Below are positions 16,162 through 23,019 of a stretch of DNA of 23,019 nucleotides, piece by piece. Source of the stretch: Methanobacteriota archaeon (GTDB lineage Archaea > Thermoplasmatota > Poseidoniia > Poseidoniales > Poseidoniaceae); contig PBHQ01000047.1 of assembly GCA_002719475.1 (NCBI GenBank), positions 5,154-28,172 of the forward strand. Reading direction: 5' to 3'. Below the pieces are notes generated by a model that was not told the DNA's origin, did not search any database, and saw only the letters and a program-made list of their open reading frames with translations. A program made the position numbers and the translations under genes. How positions within the stretch are numbered: the stretch's first letter is position 1; each line of letters opens with the position of its first letter.

Positions 16162-17511
16162 TTGGAGAAAAACAAGGAAGAATTACCTGTTATCGCATTG
16201 GACGGAGCAAACATCGCTTGTGCATTCATGGGGCATGATGTCCCTGGAGATGCAGTTGGCATTGTGAAGGCCTATCGCCACTTTGCAGATTTAGGGCACG
16301 AAGTAGTTGCTTTTGTCAAACAATTCAGGATGAATGAGAAGAATCCTAAGCAGATGCTCAGGAACCTCGATGATTTGTATAAGGGAATTCCGAAAAAGTC
16401 GATGGCGGTTGTTCCAGCGCGTTCAGATGACGATTCGTTTTTCATCGATTATTGTATCAAGAATTCTGCAGTATTGATTACTCAGGATGGATTGAAGGAC
16501 CATGAGAATAGACTACAGGGTAAAGAAAAGGACGCGTTCATGAAATGGCGTGCTACGCATCGTTGCGAATACATGTTTGCAATGGATCAGTTCATGCCCA
16601 ATCCTAATTTCAAGATGCCTAATCCTCCTGCCCAAAAAGGTTCAAAGAAGGAGAAGTCTGCAAACAGTAGCCAAACTAGAAAATCGAAAAAGAGGTCTGA
16701 AGATGATTTCAAGCAGGTTTTGGCCAAGAACATGGAATCTCAATTCCAGGTCCATTCATTGGGTACGGATCTTGTCGGATGGTGTAATTCAGAATGGAAG
16801 ACTTCATTCTCATCCAGTAAGGAGATTCGCAAGCATGTGGGCCTCCCCTCATCACCCTCGATGACTAAAATTTTGGAACGATTGTTCAAGGACGAGGTCA
16901 TTTTTTCGGGTAAAGGTCAGAATGTTCGGTGCACTTACACCCCTGCAAATCCTGTTGGTGGCAACCACAAAGGTTGGTTATTGCAACAAATGGATGATTG
17001 GATTCGTTTATCCGGATTAGGAAATAAATTCAGCCAACGAACTGGGGGCCGCAAACCAAAACTCGTTCTCAAGGAGATGGGGGCTTCGGGTAAGAACATG
17101 GAAGAGATGCTGAAGAGTCTGTACGGTAAAGGAAATCTAGAGTTCAGAGGCCAGAATGAACTCAAAGAAGTGCGAAGAATAAAGCGAAAGGTCAAGAGTT
17201 CCAAAGCCGGTAACTCAACTAAGAAAATGGAGGAAGGCGAGGCCATGATACATGTTTTGCAGATTATTGGATTACCAGATAATTGGAAGGCGCCCAATCT
17301 GCTGGATCGCCTAATTAGTCTATTCAAGGGCAAATCACAGTTCAGCGGACAAATGAATTATGCGAAAATTGGCCAAGAATTCCTTGAACGCACGGAGCAC
17401 AAGTTAACCGCGGTATTTCGTGAACAGCAAGACTTGGTTAACCGCATTAATTCCTCTGGAATGGGTTTGAAGGCCAGTTTTGACGGCAACTCTTTGGTTG
17501 TAAAATCGTGA
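16162..17511 (+). CDS. Zc3h12a/Regnase-like NYN ribonuclease with repetitive C-terminus
   Basis: A 449-residue protein. Residues 8-140 resemble the NYN domain of Zc3h12a-type RNases: VIALDGANIACAF (D14, N17), a strand ending AFVKQFR, PARSDDDSFFIDYC (D90, D91), and LITQDGLKDH (D109, D113). All acidic positions of the metal-binding site appear to be kept, so it should be an active endoribonuclease. A lysine-rich linker (165-195) follows. The C-terminal region holds three loosely similar segments, each a helix with L-F/Y-K/G then an F-x-G motif: about 228-264 (VIFSGKGQN), 300-350 (LEFRGQN) and 375-425 (SQFSGQMNY). They might be winged-helix or other nucleic-acid-binding repeats. The only upstream start is TTG, since a stop codon sits immediately before it; the next ATG would lose D14. 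Function in the cell is unknown. Confidence 0.75.
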   Translation: MEKNKEELPVIALDGANIACAFMGHDVPGDAVGIVKAYRHFADLGHEVVAFVKQFRMNEKNPKQMLRNLDDLYKGIPKKSMAVVPARSDDDSFFIDYCIKNSAVLITQDGLKDHENRLQGKEKDAFMKWRATHRCEYMFAMDQFMPNPNFKMPNPPAQKGSKKEKSANSSQTRKSKKRSEDDFKQVLAKNMESQFQVHSLGTDLVGWCNSEWKTSFSSSKEIRKHVGLPSSPSMTKILERLFKDEVIFSGKGQNVRCTYTPANPVGGNHKGWLLQQMDDWIRLSGLGNKFSQRTGGRKPKLVLKEMGASGKNMEEMLKSLYGKGNLEFRGQNELKEVRRIKRKVKSSKAGNSTKKMEEGEAMIHVLQIIGLPDNWKAPNLLDRLISLFKGKSQFSGQMNYAKIGQEFLERTEHKLTAVFREQQDLVNRINSSGMGLKASFDGNSLVVKS

Positions 17512-17533
17512 AAATAGTGATACATTCGTATGC

Positions 17534-17558
17534 CAATTGTGGGGCATCTGCACAATTG
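17534..17558. repeat. inverted repeat in the convergent spacer
   Basis: CAATTGTG (17534-17541) and CACAATTG (17551-17558) form a perfect 8-bp inverted repeat around a 9-base loop, 23 bases after the NYN stop. It may be part of a termination region together with the stronger hairpin at 17586-17607. Confidence 0.5.
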
Positions 17559-17585
17559 AAGCAAATTGGCCTCCAAATACCTAAT

Positions 17586-17607
17586 TTCAGCCCTTTCGAG
17601 GGCTGAA
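17586..17607. terminator. 9-bp hairpin with TTCG loop between convergent genes
   Basis: TTCAGCCCT-TTCG-AGGGCTGAA is a perfect 9-bp stem closed by a TTCG loop, the stable UUCG tetraloop in RNA. It lies between the end of the rightward NYN gene and the leftward DUF6159-like gene. Either RNA strand can form a stem, though only the plus strand gives UUCG. No T-run follows, so classical intrinsic termination is doubtful; it may protect 3' ends or be part of a small RNA. Confidence 0.45.
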
Positions 17608-17621
17608 CATTTGCGCGCCTT

Positions 17622-18497
17622 TCAGAGAACTCTGGCTGCTGGAGCTTGCATCTGGAATGAGGTCATGCCCATTTCTTGGTAGAGTTTTGGCATTTCTCCA
17701 TTCTTAGAATATAGGTACAGGGCGGAAACCGCCACTTGTTCAGCCGCACCACTCCACGCGATTAGAATAGCTCCAGCAACTCCTCCAACAATCAGTCCAA
17801 CCCACCACATTTGTGGGACTGCAACTATTATTCCAATTGATACAATAAATATTGGAATAGCGAACAAAAACGTGATCAGGCCTATTCCCAGTCCTGAAGT
17901 GACGTTCTCTCCCCAGGTTTTGAAGAACATTTCTTTACTCGATTTCATACTCTCTCTGATGCTCTTTCCTTCTATGACCATGTGTGGAATCATGAAGAAA
18001 GTCATCATCCACCAAATTGTTGCACCGATTATGTTCAATATCATTGCTACCGCTTGAGCGCCACCATGTTTAGAATCTCTAGCAGCCTGATTAAGCATTT
18101 TCAGAAGTAATCCAACAGTTCCAGCGATGATGCCCCAGATAACTATGAGATGAAAATTCTTCATTGCTGCAGAAACACCGTCCATGAACTTGGGGTCTCC
18201 ACCTGTCAAGCGGATATGTGAATTGGCGATTATTGCACTATTCCAGAATGTTACTACGATACTTATTCCCATATATCCGCAGAAGACAAAACCCATGTAT
18301 GCCGGACTCATTTGGCCGTTTTCCGCACGGGTCCACGGCTGATTCAAGAATTCTGGAGCGGCCATGGCAACCATGACTCCAAGACTGAAAATCCCACTTA
18401 GGGCCATATAGACCAGCAGTTCAGGATCTTTCTTTACCACAGACATGCTCAATTTACTCATTTTCCAGCCGCGACCAATCGTATCGAAGAAGCCCAT
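17622..18497 (-). CDS. DUF6159-like six-helix membrane protein
   Basis: A 291-residue integral membrane protein. The N-terminus MGFFDTIGRGWKMSKLSMSVVKKDPELLVYMALSG matches the pattern of the archaeal/bacterial DUF6159 family (short amphipathic start, then the first membrane helix). I see six hydrophobic segments near residues 28-50, 68-92, 111-132, 145-170, 198-225 and 230-252. Between helices 4 and 5 is a conserved-looking cytoplasmic stretch IRESMKSSKEMFFKTWGE. No catalytic residues are obvious and the function of the family is not established. It is divergent from the AlbA_2 membrane gene across a repeat-rich promoter region. A role in membrane stress or transport would be guesswork. Confidence 0.8.
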   Translation of the reverse strand: MGFFDTIGRGWKMSKLSMSVVKKDPELLVYMALSGIFSLGVMVAMAAPEFLNQPWTRAENGQMSPAYMGFVFCGYMGISIVVTFWNSAIIANSHIRLTGGDPKFMDGVSAAMKNFHLIVIWGIIAGTVGLLLKMLNQAARDSKHGGAQAVAMILNIIGATIWWMMTFFMIPHMVIEGKSIRESMKSSKEMFFKTWGENVTSGLGIGLITFLFAIPIFIVSIGIIVAVPQMWWVGLIVGGVAGAILIAWSGAAEQVAVSALYLYSKNGEMPKLYQEMGMTSFQMQAPAARVL

Positions 18498-18520
18498 GCT
18501 AAAGCCGGTGAAGCATTCAG

Positions 18521-18576
18521 TTTTCAGTCATTTGCTATCACTCACTGAAAATTTGTCATCTTTCTGATTGACAAAT
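18521..18576. promoter_or_regulatory. two adjoining inverted repeats in the divergent promoter
   Basis: TTTTCAGT (18521-18528) and ACTGAAAA (18544-18551) form one 8-bp inverted repeat; ATTTGTCA (18551-18558) and TGACAAAT (18569-18576) form a second with a 10-base spacer. In addition ATGCTAAA occurs at 18496-18503 and 18575-18582. All lie in the 108-base gap between the DUF6159-like and AlbA_2 genes. The layout fits operators for a dimeric repressor acting on one or both genes. Confidence 0.5.
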
Positions 18577-18605
18577 GCTAAACAATAGAGCATGGAGTTT
18601 GCCTC

Positions 18606-19889
18606 ATGCCAGAGGTTAGTGTACCCATTGACCCAGATGGCAAAATCCCTGTTGCTAAACTAGACAGCAAATTGGAATTGGTTCTATTTGAAGACTCAAC
18701 AATTGCTGAAATCAGGGGTGAAAAATCAGATTCTGTAGACAATTCACCGTATAGTTTCCTGTATCTTGAAGCCACTCAGGTTGCAGACCCTGTCATAGAA
18801 AGATATTCTTCAAGTTCTGAGAGAATTGTGAATAGTTATCTAGTATTGAATCTGATTTTCTTACCAGCCTCACTTTTTCTCATGGTTTACTGTTATTGGA
18901 ATTTAGTTGATCCATTGGATTTAGGGATTGTAAAATCCCTTTCCACCATTCCATATTGGGAGAACTTATTTACAGTGATATTGCTTATCGTGTTGATTTA
19001 CTCCCCAGAAATTTTTGTCGGATATCTATGCAGTAGCGATTACGAGAGAATTAGAATCAATCATCGTAGTAAATCATCACCTTACAATTTGGAGGGAAAG
19101 GTTTCTCTAAGTTCTGATTTGTTAATCGTACTCAAAGCTTTGATTTTACTTTGCATATTTGCTTATACCGATGAAGGATTCAAAGGAGGGCCTCTTTCGA
19201 TAGGAATTGTTGTTTTGATTATTTATGGCGTTTACCTATTGGATAAGATTTTCAGAAAAGTTTCTGCAAAAAATACTTCTGTTGACTTGTTATCAGTTGA
19301 GGACTTTCACTCAAGACTGATGGAGATACGCTTAGAGAAACTATCCCAAAGATCGACCCCAATAGAAGAATTAGTGGCCATAGGGGAGAATGCTGAGATT
19401 GAATTCAAATCTTCATTTTGGACCATTAACGACCCAGACCATGAGAAGGTAGGGCAACGCGAGAAGAACTTGCAAGAAAGAATCGTCAAAGAGGTAGCAG
19501 GTTTCTTGAATACAGAAGGTGGAGTTCTATTGATAGGTATTCATGATAAAGATGAGAGTTGTACTGGCATTCAGCAAGATTTAGTTCATTCTGAATCTAG
19601 TGTATCCGATACCGATCGCCTAGCATTACACATCAATAATCTGTTGATGAATGAGTTATCTCCAATGCCTTCTCAAATGTGGAAAATCACCTTTCCTAAT
19701 TACAAGAACAAGGTCATCTGCAGAATCGATATTGATAAATCAACTAGTCCCATTCTTGCACGTCTAAAAAGCAAAGATGGCAAAAAGGCTGATCACAAAC
19801 ACTTCTACAGGAGAATTGGTAGCATGACTGAGGAGCCCTCGCAGGAAACAGGATATGCATATGTTGCTAAGCACTTTGCTCAGCCCTGA
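18606..19889 (+). CDS. membrane protein with C-terminal AlbA_2 (Schlafen-type) domain
   Basis: A 427-residue protein of two parts. Residues about 76-100, 118-141, 170-190 and 196-215 are hydrophobic and should form four membrane helices. Residues about 265-425 form an AlbA_2 domain (the putative nucleic-acid-binding domain related to Schlafen): EIEFKSSFW, then LQERIVKEVAGFLNTEGGVLLIGIHDKD with GIQQD, and the closing HFYRRIGSMTEEPSQETG. In other proteins this domain binds nucleic acid or acts as a nuclease, and it is common in regulatory and defence genes; a membrane-anchored form is less usual. The first 60 residues contain a short beta-like region (VPIDPDGKIPVAKLDSKLELV). The gene is visibly more AT-rich than its neighbours, which may indicate recent acquisition. 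The start at 18606 is the first ATG after the promoter repeats. Confidence 0.8.
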   Translation: MPEVSVPIDPDGKIPVAKLDSKLELVLFEDSTIAEIRGEKSDSVDNSPYSFLYLEATQVADPVIERYSSSSERIVNSYLVLNLIFLPASLFLMVYCYWNLVDPLDLGIVKSLSTIPYWENLFTVILLIVLIYSPEIFVGYLCSSDYERIRINHRSKSSPYNLEGKVSLSSDLLIVLKALILLCIFAYTDEGFKGGPLSIGIVVLIIYGVYLLDKIFRKVSAKNTSVDLLSVEDFHSRLMEIRLEKLSQRSTPIEELVAIGENAEIEFKSSFWTINDPDHEKVGQREKNLQERIVKEVAGFLNTEGGVLLIGIHDKDESCTGIQQDLVHSESSVSDTDRLALHINNLLMNELSPMPSQMWKITFPNYKNKVICRIDIDKSTSPILARLKSKDGKKADHKHFYRRIGSMTEEPSQETGYAYVAKHFAQP

Positions 19890-19896
19890 TTATTGT

Positions 19897-21225
19897 TCAG
19901 TTATTTGCGATGATTTCTTTGAATAATCTGCCACTTTCTCTCATCGTTCTTTCTTGGGTGTCATAATCAACGCTGAAGAGTCCGAATCGCAATTTGTACC
20001 CCTCGGCCCATTCGAAATTGTCCATCAATGACCAATGATGGTATGAGCAAATATCATATCCTTCGCTTATCGCTTGAGAGAGAACCAATAGGTGTCGTCG
20101 CAAGTGTTCTGGTCGAAGAGAATCCCTTTCGTCAGCGACTCCATTTTCGGTAATTTCAATCGGCACTTTGAGGGTGGCAATCATTTCGATAGCGCGATGC
20201 AAACCCTCTGCATACATTGGGTAGCCGAATTCAGTCATAATCTGGTGCTTCCTCTTTGGAAGATCTACCTCGATGGTTCTAGGCATGAAAGGGCTGGCAA
20301 GGACATGAGTGTAATAGTTCAGGCCGATAAAATCAACCGAGCCTTTGGCGTATTCAATTCGACGACCTAACATCCGTCCGCGTATAATGGAAGAAATCCA
20401 GATTTCATTCCAAAGATGATTCAATACTTTGGCAGTAATCCAATGTATGAGGTTCCAGCGCCGCAGTGGGTCGAACAAGGTGACATTCTTAGCTAAACCA
20501 ATTCGTGTATCTGGACGACGTGATTTGAGTGAACGGTAGGCTAAAGCATGTGCAGACATCATGTTGCGCATAACTCTGAGAGTCTTGCGAATTGATTTCC
20601 TTCCCGGAGGAAACAGACCCATGAAGTAGCCCATGATAGAGAATACCTCTGGCTCATTGATTGTGCACCAATCCTTTACTCGGTCACTCAAAACATCAAA
20701 GATGCGCTCGCAATAATTGACCCAGTGTTCTAGGTTCTCTTTCTTGCTGAATCCCCCCAGTTCCTCAAACCATATGGGGTGGGTGAAATGATGTAGTGTG
20801 ACCATTGGTTTGATTCCTCTTTGTAGCAAGTCATCCACCATCTCTGAGTAGGTGGATACAACCTCCTCGTTCCATTCACCTCGTTCGGGCTCGATTCTAC
20901 TCCATTCGATTGAGAAACGATAACTGTCTACTCCTAACTCACTCAGGAGATTGAAATCTTCGCGCCAGCGTTGCCAATGTTCACAGGCCTTTGCACTCTT
21001 CTCGATACCAGTTCTTTCTTCGAAGGATGACCAATTGTTGGTGTTGTTTCCTTCAATCTGGTGTGCTGCAGTTGCGCTTCCCCAATTGAAGTTGGATGGG
21101 AATTTTAGTTCTTTAAGGTCTATTTGCTGCCACGTTGAATGCGGTTCAGGATTGCGCCAAGACAGGTAGATGATGATGAGTACGTAGCTGGCCAAAGAGG
21201 CTAGCCCCCAGACCCACCAGTCCAT
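19897..21225 (-). CDS. membrane-anchored glycoside hydrolase family 1 enzyme
   Basis: A 442-residue GH1 glycosidase (beta-glucosidase/beta-galactosidase clan). Family motifs: FPSNFNWGSATAAHQIEG, SYRFSIEWSRIEPERGEWN, TLHHFTHPIWF, the acid/base glutamate in TINEPEV (E191), GLNYYTHV, the nucleophile in ITENGVA (E360) and YHHWSLMDNFEWAEGY. Both catalytic glutamates are present, so it should be active; the sugar specificity cannot be read. Residues 3-23 (WWVWGLASLASYVLIIIYLSW) form a single membrane anchor ahead of the catalytic domain, uncommon in this mostly soluble family. The positive-inside rule is weakly in favour of a cytoplasmic catalytic domain (Arg directly after the helix), so the side is unsettled. 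Start 21225 gives the anchor at the very N-terminus; an ATG at 21270 is less likely. Confidence 0.93.
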   Translation of the reverse strand: MDWWVWGLASLASYVLIIIYLSWRNPEPHSTWQQIDLKELKFPSNFNWGSATAAHQIEGNNTNNWSSFEERTGIEKSAKACEHWQRWREDFNLLSELGVDSYRFSIEWSRIEPERGEWNEEVVSTYSEMVDDLLQRGIKPMVTLHHFTHPIWFEELGGFSKKENLEHWVNYCERIFDVLSDRVKDWCTINEPEVFSIMGYFMGLFPPGRKSIRKTLRVMRNMMSAHALAYRSLKSRRPDTRIGLAKNVTLFDPLRRWNLIHWITAKVLNHLWNEIWISSIIRGRMLGRRIEYAKGSVDFIGLNYYTHVLASPFMPRTIEVDLPKRKHQIMTEFGYPMYAEGLHRAIEMIATLKVPIEITENGVADERDSLRPEHLRRHLLVLSQAISEGYDICSYHHWSLMDNFEWAEGYKLRFGLFSVDYDTQERTMRESGRLFKEIIANN

Positions 21226-21328
21226 GCTTTGGCATGGGATGTGGCTGTTATCGTTAACGGAAAATCTCAATATTGAAACATGTCAAACCGTAGCGAGTTT
21301 CAAGACCCGTCCCAGCACCCCGGCAAAC

Positions 21329-22828
21329 ATGGGACTGGGCCAGCGCCTCGGTGTTGACGTCACGGTCTTCAAGCAGAAACAGACATGGCAAGCATTTGGA
21401 ATCAGCATAGTTCTGTTCTCCATAATTGCCTGGTCTGCGCTGACTATATTCGACTCGGCGTACAAGGGATTCGGAACCAGTGATGAAGCGGAGTTGGCTG
21501 TTGATTTCGTAGTTCAGACAACCAATCGCAGCGGTATTGATGAACTGCATACAAACGATACAGGTGTGTTCAGACTTTCAGATCATCTTGGTAAGGTGGT
21601 GCTCATAGATTTCATGGCAATATCCTGTACAGGTTGCGAGTGGGTAACTCAACACCTAAAGGATGAGTTACCAAGTTGGGAGGCGATAGATGGTCACGAT
21701 GTTGTGGTTATCAGCATAGGTGTATTTTACGAGGGCAAAGGAACTTACACTGAGAGCCTCGAGGAGTTGAATGATTGCTTTGGAGATAATGATACTGCGA
21801 ATGACAATGCTTCCACTTGTCATTTCACCCCTTGGACTTTAGCGACAGGTAACTTAGAGGCTGCAATTCTTGATGAAGATGGTTCGCTCGATGGTGAACG
21901 GGATGACCTTCTGAAACACTATTCAGTTGTTCAGCCACCTGTGGTCTATGTCATTGATCATGAGGGATATCCAGTAGCTAAGGAAGTAGGTGGTGCTTCG
22001 AACAAGGATTGGAGCGAGTTTGATGCCAAGGTGGTCAAGGCGATTAAAGGCGAGGCAGATGATGACAGATTTGGAATCGAGGCATTACAGGTCGGTATGG
22101 GTCCAGTCTTCGTTTTGGGTCTCTTCGTTGGAGTTCTAGTCTACTTCTCACCTTGCGCTTTCCCAGTATTGCCTTCATACATCTCATACTATCTGAATCT
22201 TGGATTGCGTGAAGAAGAGATGCGCGAGTCTGGCAAACTCAGGGGTAAAATGCCGAGTAGTCTCACTATCGGGTTGTTAGCTGGATTGGGGATGTTGACT
22301 TTCTTCCTATTCATTGGAGGAGCGATTGTTGTTCTAGACCGTTTCATCAATTTCGCTTCTGTGTTTCTTTACATTGCTTATTTCGTCGCTATATTGTTGG
22401 CAGTTCTTGGAATGTTCATGTTGATGGGAGGAACTGCCAAATTGATGGGATTCGTTCAGAAGTTAGTAGATCGTTGGTCTACCTCTGAATCAGATGAGAC
22501 CTTCACGCCAAGGAGAAACATGTACCTGTATGGGGTGGGATATGCAGCAGCATCCATCGATTGTACTGCTGCAGCGGTTTTGCCTTTCGTTGCCTATACC
22601 ACGTTGGCTGGAGACGGAGCCACAATGGCCGGCTTAGCCGGACTGATGCTTTCGGTAGTACTGTTGATGACCCTAGTAACAATGATGGTTGGATTGGGTC
22701 GAACCATGTTCATTGATTTCCTGCGTAGGGCGACGGGCATGATCAAGATGGTTGGAGCATGGATGATGACTTTCGCTGGAATCGGTCTTCTGTATTATCT
22801 ATCTGCGGCAGGTCTTCAATTGGCTTGA
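21329..22828 (+). CDS. thioredoxin-like domain fused to CcdA membrane electron carrier
   Basis: A 499-residue two-domain redox protein. Residues about 20-42 are a membrane anchor (FGISIVLFSIIAWSALTIF). A TlpA-like thioredoxin domain follows, with ISCTGCEW (C100, C103) and a proline pair in VVQPPVVYVID as the cis-Pro site. From about 255 to 499 lies a CcdA/DsbD-type transmembrane domain with its two cysteines in FSPCAFPVLPSY (C276) and SIDCTAAAVLPF (C412). CcdA moves reducing power from cytoplasmic thioredoxin across the membrane, here probably to its own thioredoxin domain. The order (thioredoxin first) is unlike DsbD. The thioredoxin part holds an insert with two more cysteines (C150, C164) around GDNDTANDNAST. 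The frame opens at 21224, but that overlaps the divergent GH1 start; 21329 is chosen. A palindromic AT-rich CAATATTG lies at 21268-21275. Confidence 0.9.
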   Translation: MGLGQRLGVDVTVFKQKQTWQAFGISIVLFSIIAWSALTIFDSAYKGFGTSDEAELAVDFVVQTTNRSGIDELHTNDTGVFRLSDHLGKVVLIDFMAISCTGCEWVTQHLKDELPSWEAIDGHDVVVISIGVFYEGKGTYTESLEELNDCFGDNDTANDNASTCHFTPWTLATGNLEAAILDEDGSLDGERDDLLKHYSVVQPPVVYVIDHEGYPVAKEVGGASNKDWSEFDAKVVKAIKGEADDDRFGIEALQVGMGPVFVLGLFVGVLVYFSPCAFPVLPSYISYYLNLGLREEEMRESGKLRGKMPSSLTIGLLAGLGMLTFFLFIGGAIVVLDRFINFASVFLYIAYFVAILLAVLGMFMLMGGTAKLMGFVQKLVDRWSTSESDETFTPRRNMYLYGVGYAAASIDCTAAAVLPFVAYTTLAGDGATMAGLAGLMLSVVLLMTLVTMMVGLGRTMFIDFLRRATGMIKMVGAWMMTFAGIGLLYYLSAAGLQLA

Positions 22829-23019
22829 ACATCTTCAAAATGAGTTTCTGCCTCCTCGCTTTCACACCACGCAAGAGCAGGCTTGAGCATCAACCACCAT
22901 GCGGCTAGTCCTGCGGCGATACCGGTTACTAAATCAAACACGAAATGTTGCTTAGTAGTCAAGATTGAGATTGCCAAACCTGTCCAGGCCATCCAAAGAG
23001 AAATCTTCCAGAAACGTGA
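22816..23019 (-). CDS. C-terminal end of a PAP2-like membrane phosphatase (partial)
   Basis: The minus strand is open from the right edge to a TGA at 22816-22818, giving 67 residues: RFWKISLWMAWTGLAISILT, then TKQHFVFDLVTGIAAGLAAWW and a hydrophilic acidic tail ending EDVQAN. The TKQHFVFDLVTG segment matches the third motif of PAP2-superfamily lipid phosphatases (His and Asp spaced as in HYxxDxxxG). The rest of the active site lies beyond the window. Its end overlaps the Trx-CcdA gene by 13 bases in convergent orientation. Confidence 0.7.
   Translation of the reverse strand, partial: SRFWKISLWMAWTGLAISILTTKQHFVFDLVTGIAAGLAAWWLMLKPALAWCESEEAETHFEDVQAN

Noticed and set aside
21311..21339. CCCAG/CTGGG pairing around the Trx-CcdA start codon
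   Set aside because: A 5-bp stem with a 19-base loop is expected by chance.
1..23019. CRISPR arrays, tRNA or rRNA genes, insertion sequences
   Set aside because: No regularly spaced repeats, no tRNA-like T-arm sequences and no transposase-like proteins were seen on reading both strands.

Overview
The window looks archaeal, most likely a marine group II/III (Poseidoniia-like) euryarchaeon; this assignment is an inference from gene content. Archaeal markers are a Bat-type HTH_10 regulator, a DRG-family GTPase with a TGS domain, a COG2108-type radical SAM protein, an archaeal NadM-type adenylyltransferase, a DUF6159-like membrane protein and TATA-like elements before genes. Mixed in are bacterial-looking parts: a long SUF operon with SufS and SufE, bacterial-type MetK and AhcY, GrpE and a CcdA fusion. 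Coding density is very high. Convergent genes are only 2-7 bp apart or overlap by 4-13 bp.

Layout. 1-327 is mostly non-coding, perhaps with the first codons of a leftward gene. 328-996 is an HTH_10 regulator. 993-1460 (-) is a NifU-like C-terminal-domain protein divergent from the SUF operon. 1591-6952 is sufC-sufB-sufD-sufS-sufE-sufT, a complete Fe-S cluster assembly line: sulfur from cysteine by SufS/SufE, SufBCD scaffold, SufT maturation factor. GC-rich perfect palindromes lie directly before the starts of sufC and sufS. 6959-9653 (-) is metK-ahcY, the two core enzymes of the methyl cycle, both of bacterial type. 9812-10930 (-) is the DRG GTPase. 11153-11836 (+) is an unrecognised acidic protein.

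11824-13550 (-) is pdxT plus a COG2108 radical SAM protein; 13634-15446 (+) is a class V aminotransferase plus nadM. These two divergent pairs share a cofactor theme (PLP, NAD, Fe-S/SAM). 15449-16000 (-) is grpE.

16162-22828 is more accessory in character. It holds a Zc3h12a/Regnase-like NYN ribonuclease with an unusual repetitive C-terminus and a TTG start, a six-helix DUF6159-like membrane protein, a four-helix membrane protein ending in an AlbA_2 (Schlafen-type) domain behind an inverted-repeat-rich promoter, a membrane-anchored GH1 glycosidase, and a thioredoxin-CcdA fusion for extracytoplasmic thiol chemistry. The right edge (22816-23019, -) is the C-terminal end of a PAP2-like membrane phosphatase. 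No tRNA, rRNA, insertion sequence or CRISPR array was recognised.

The best candidates for under-described biology are the NYN protein, the membrane AlbA_2 protein and its operator-like repeats, and the palindromes that mark the SUF start sites.
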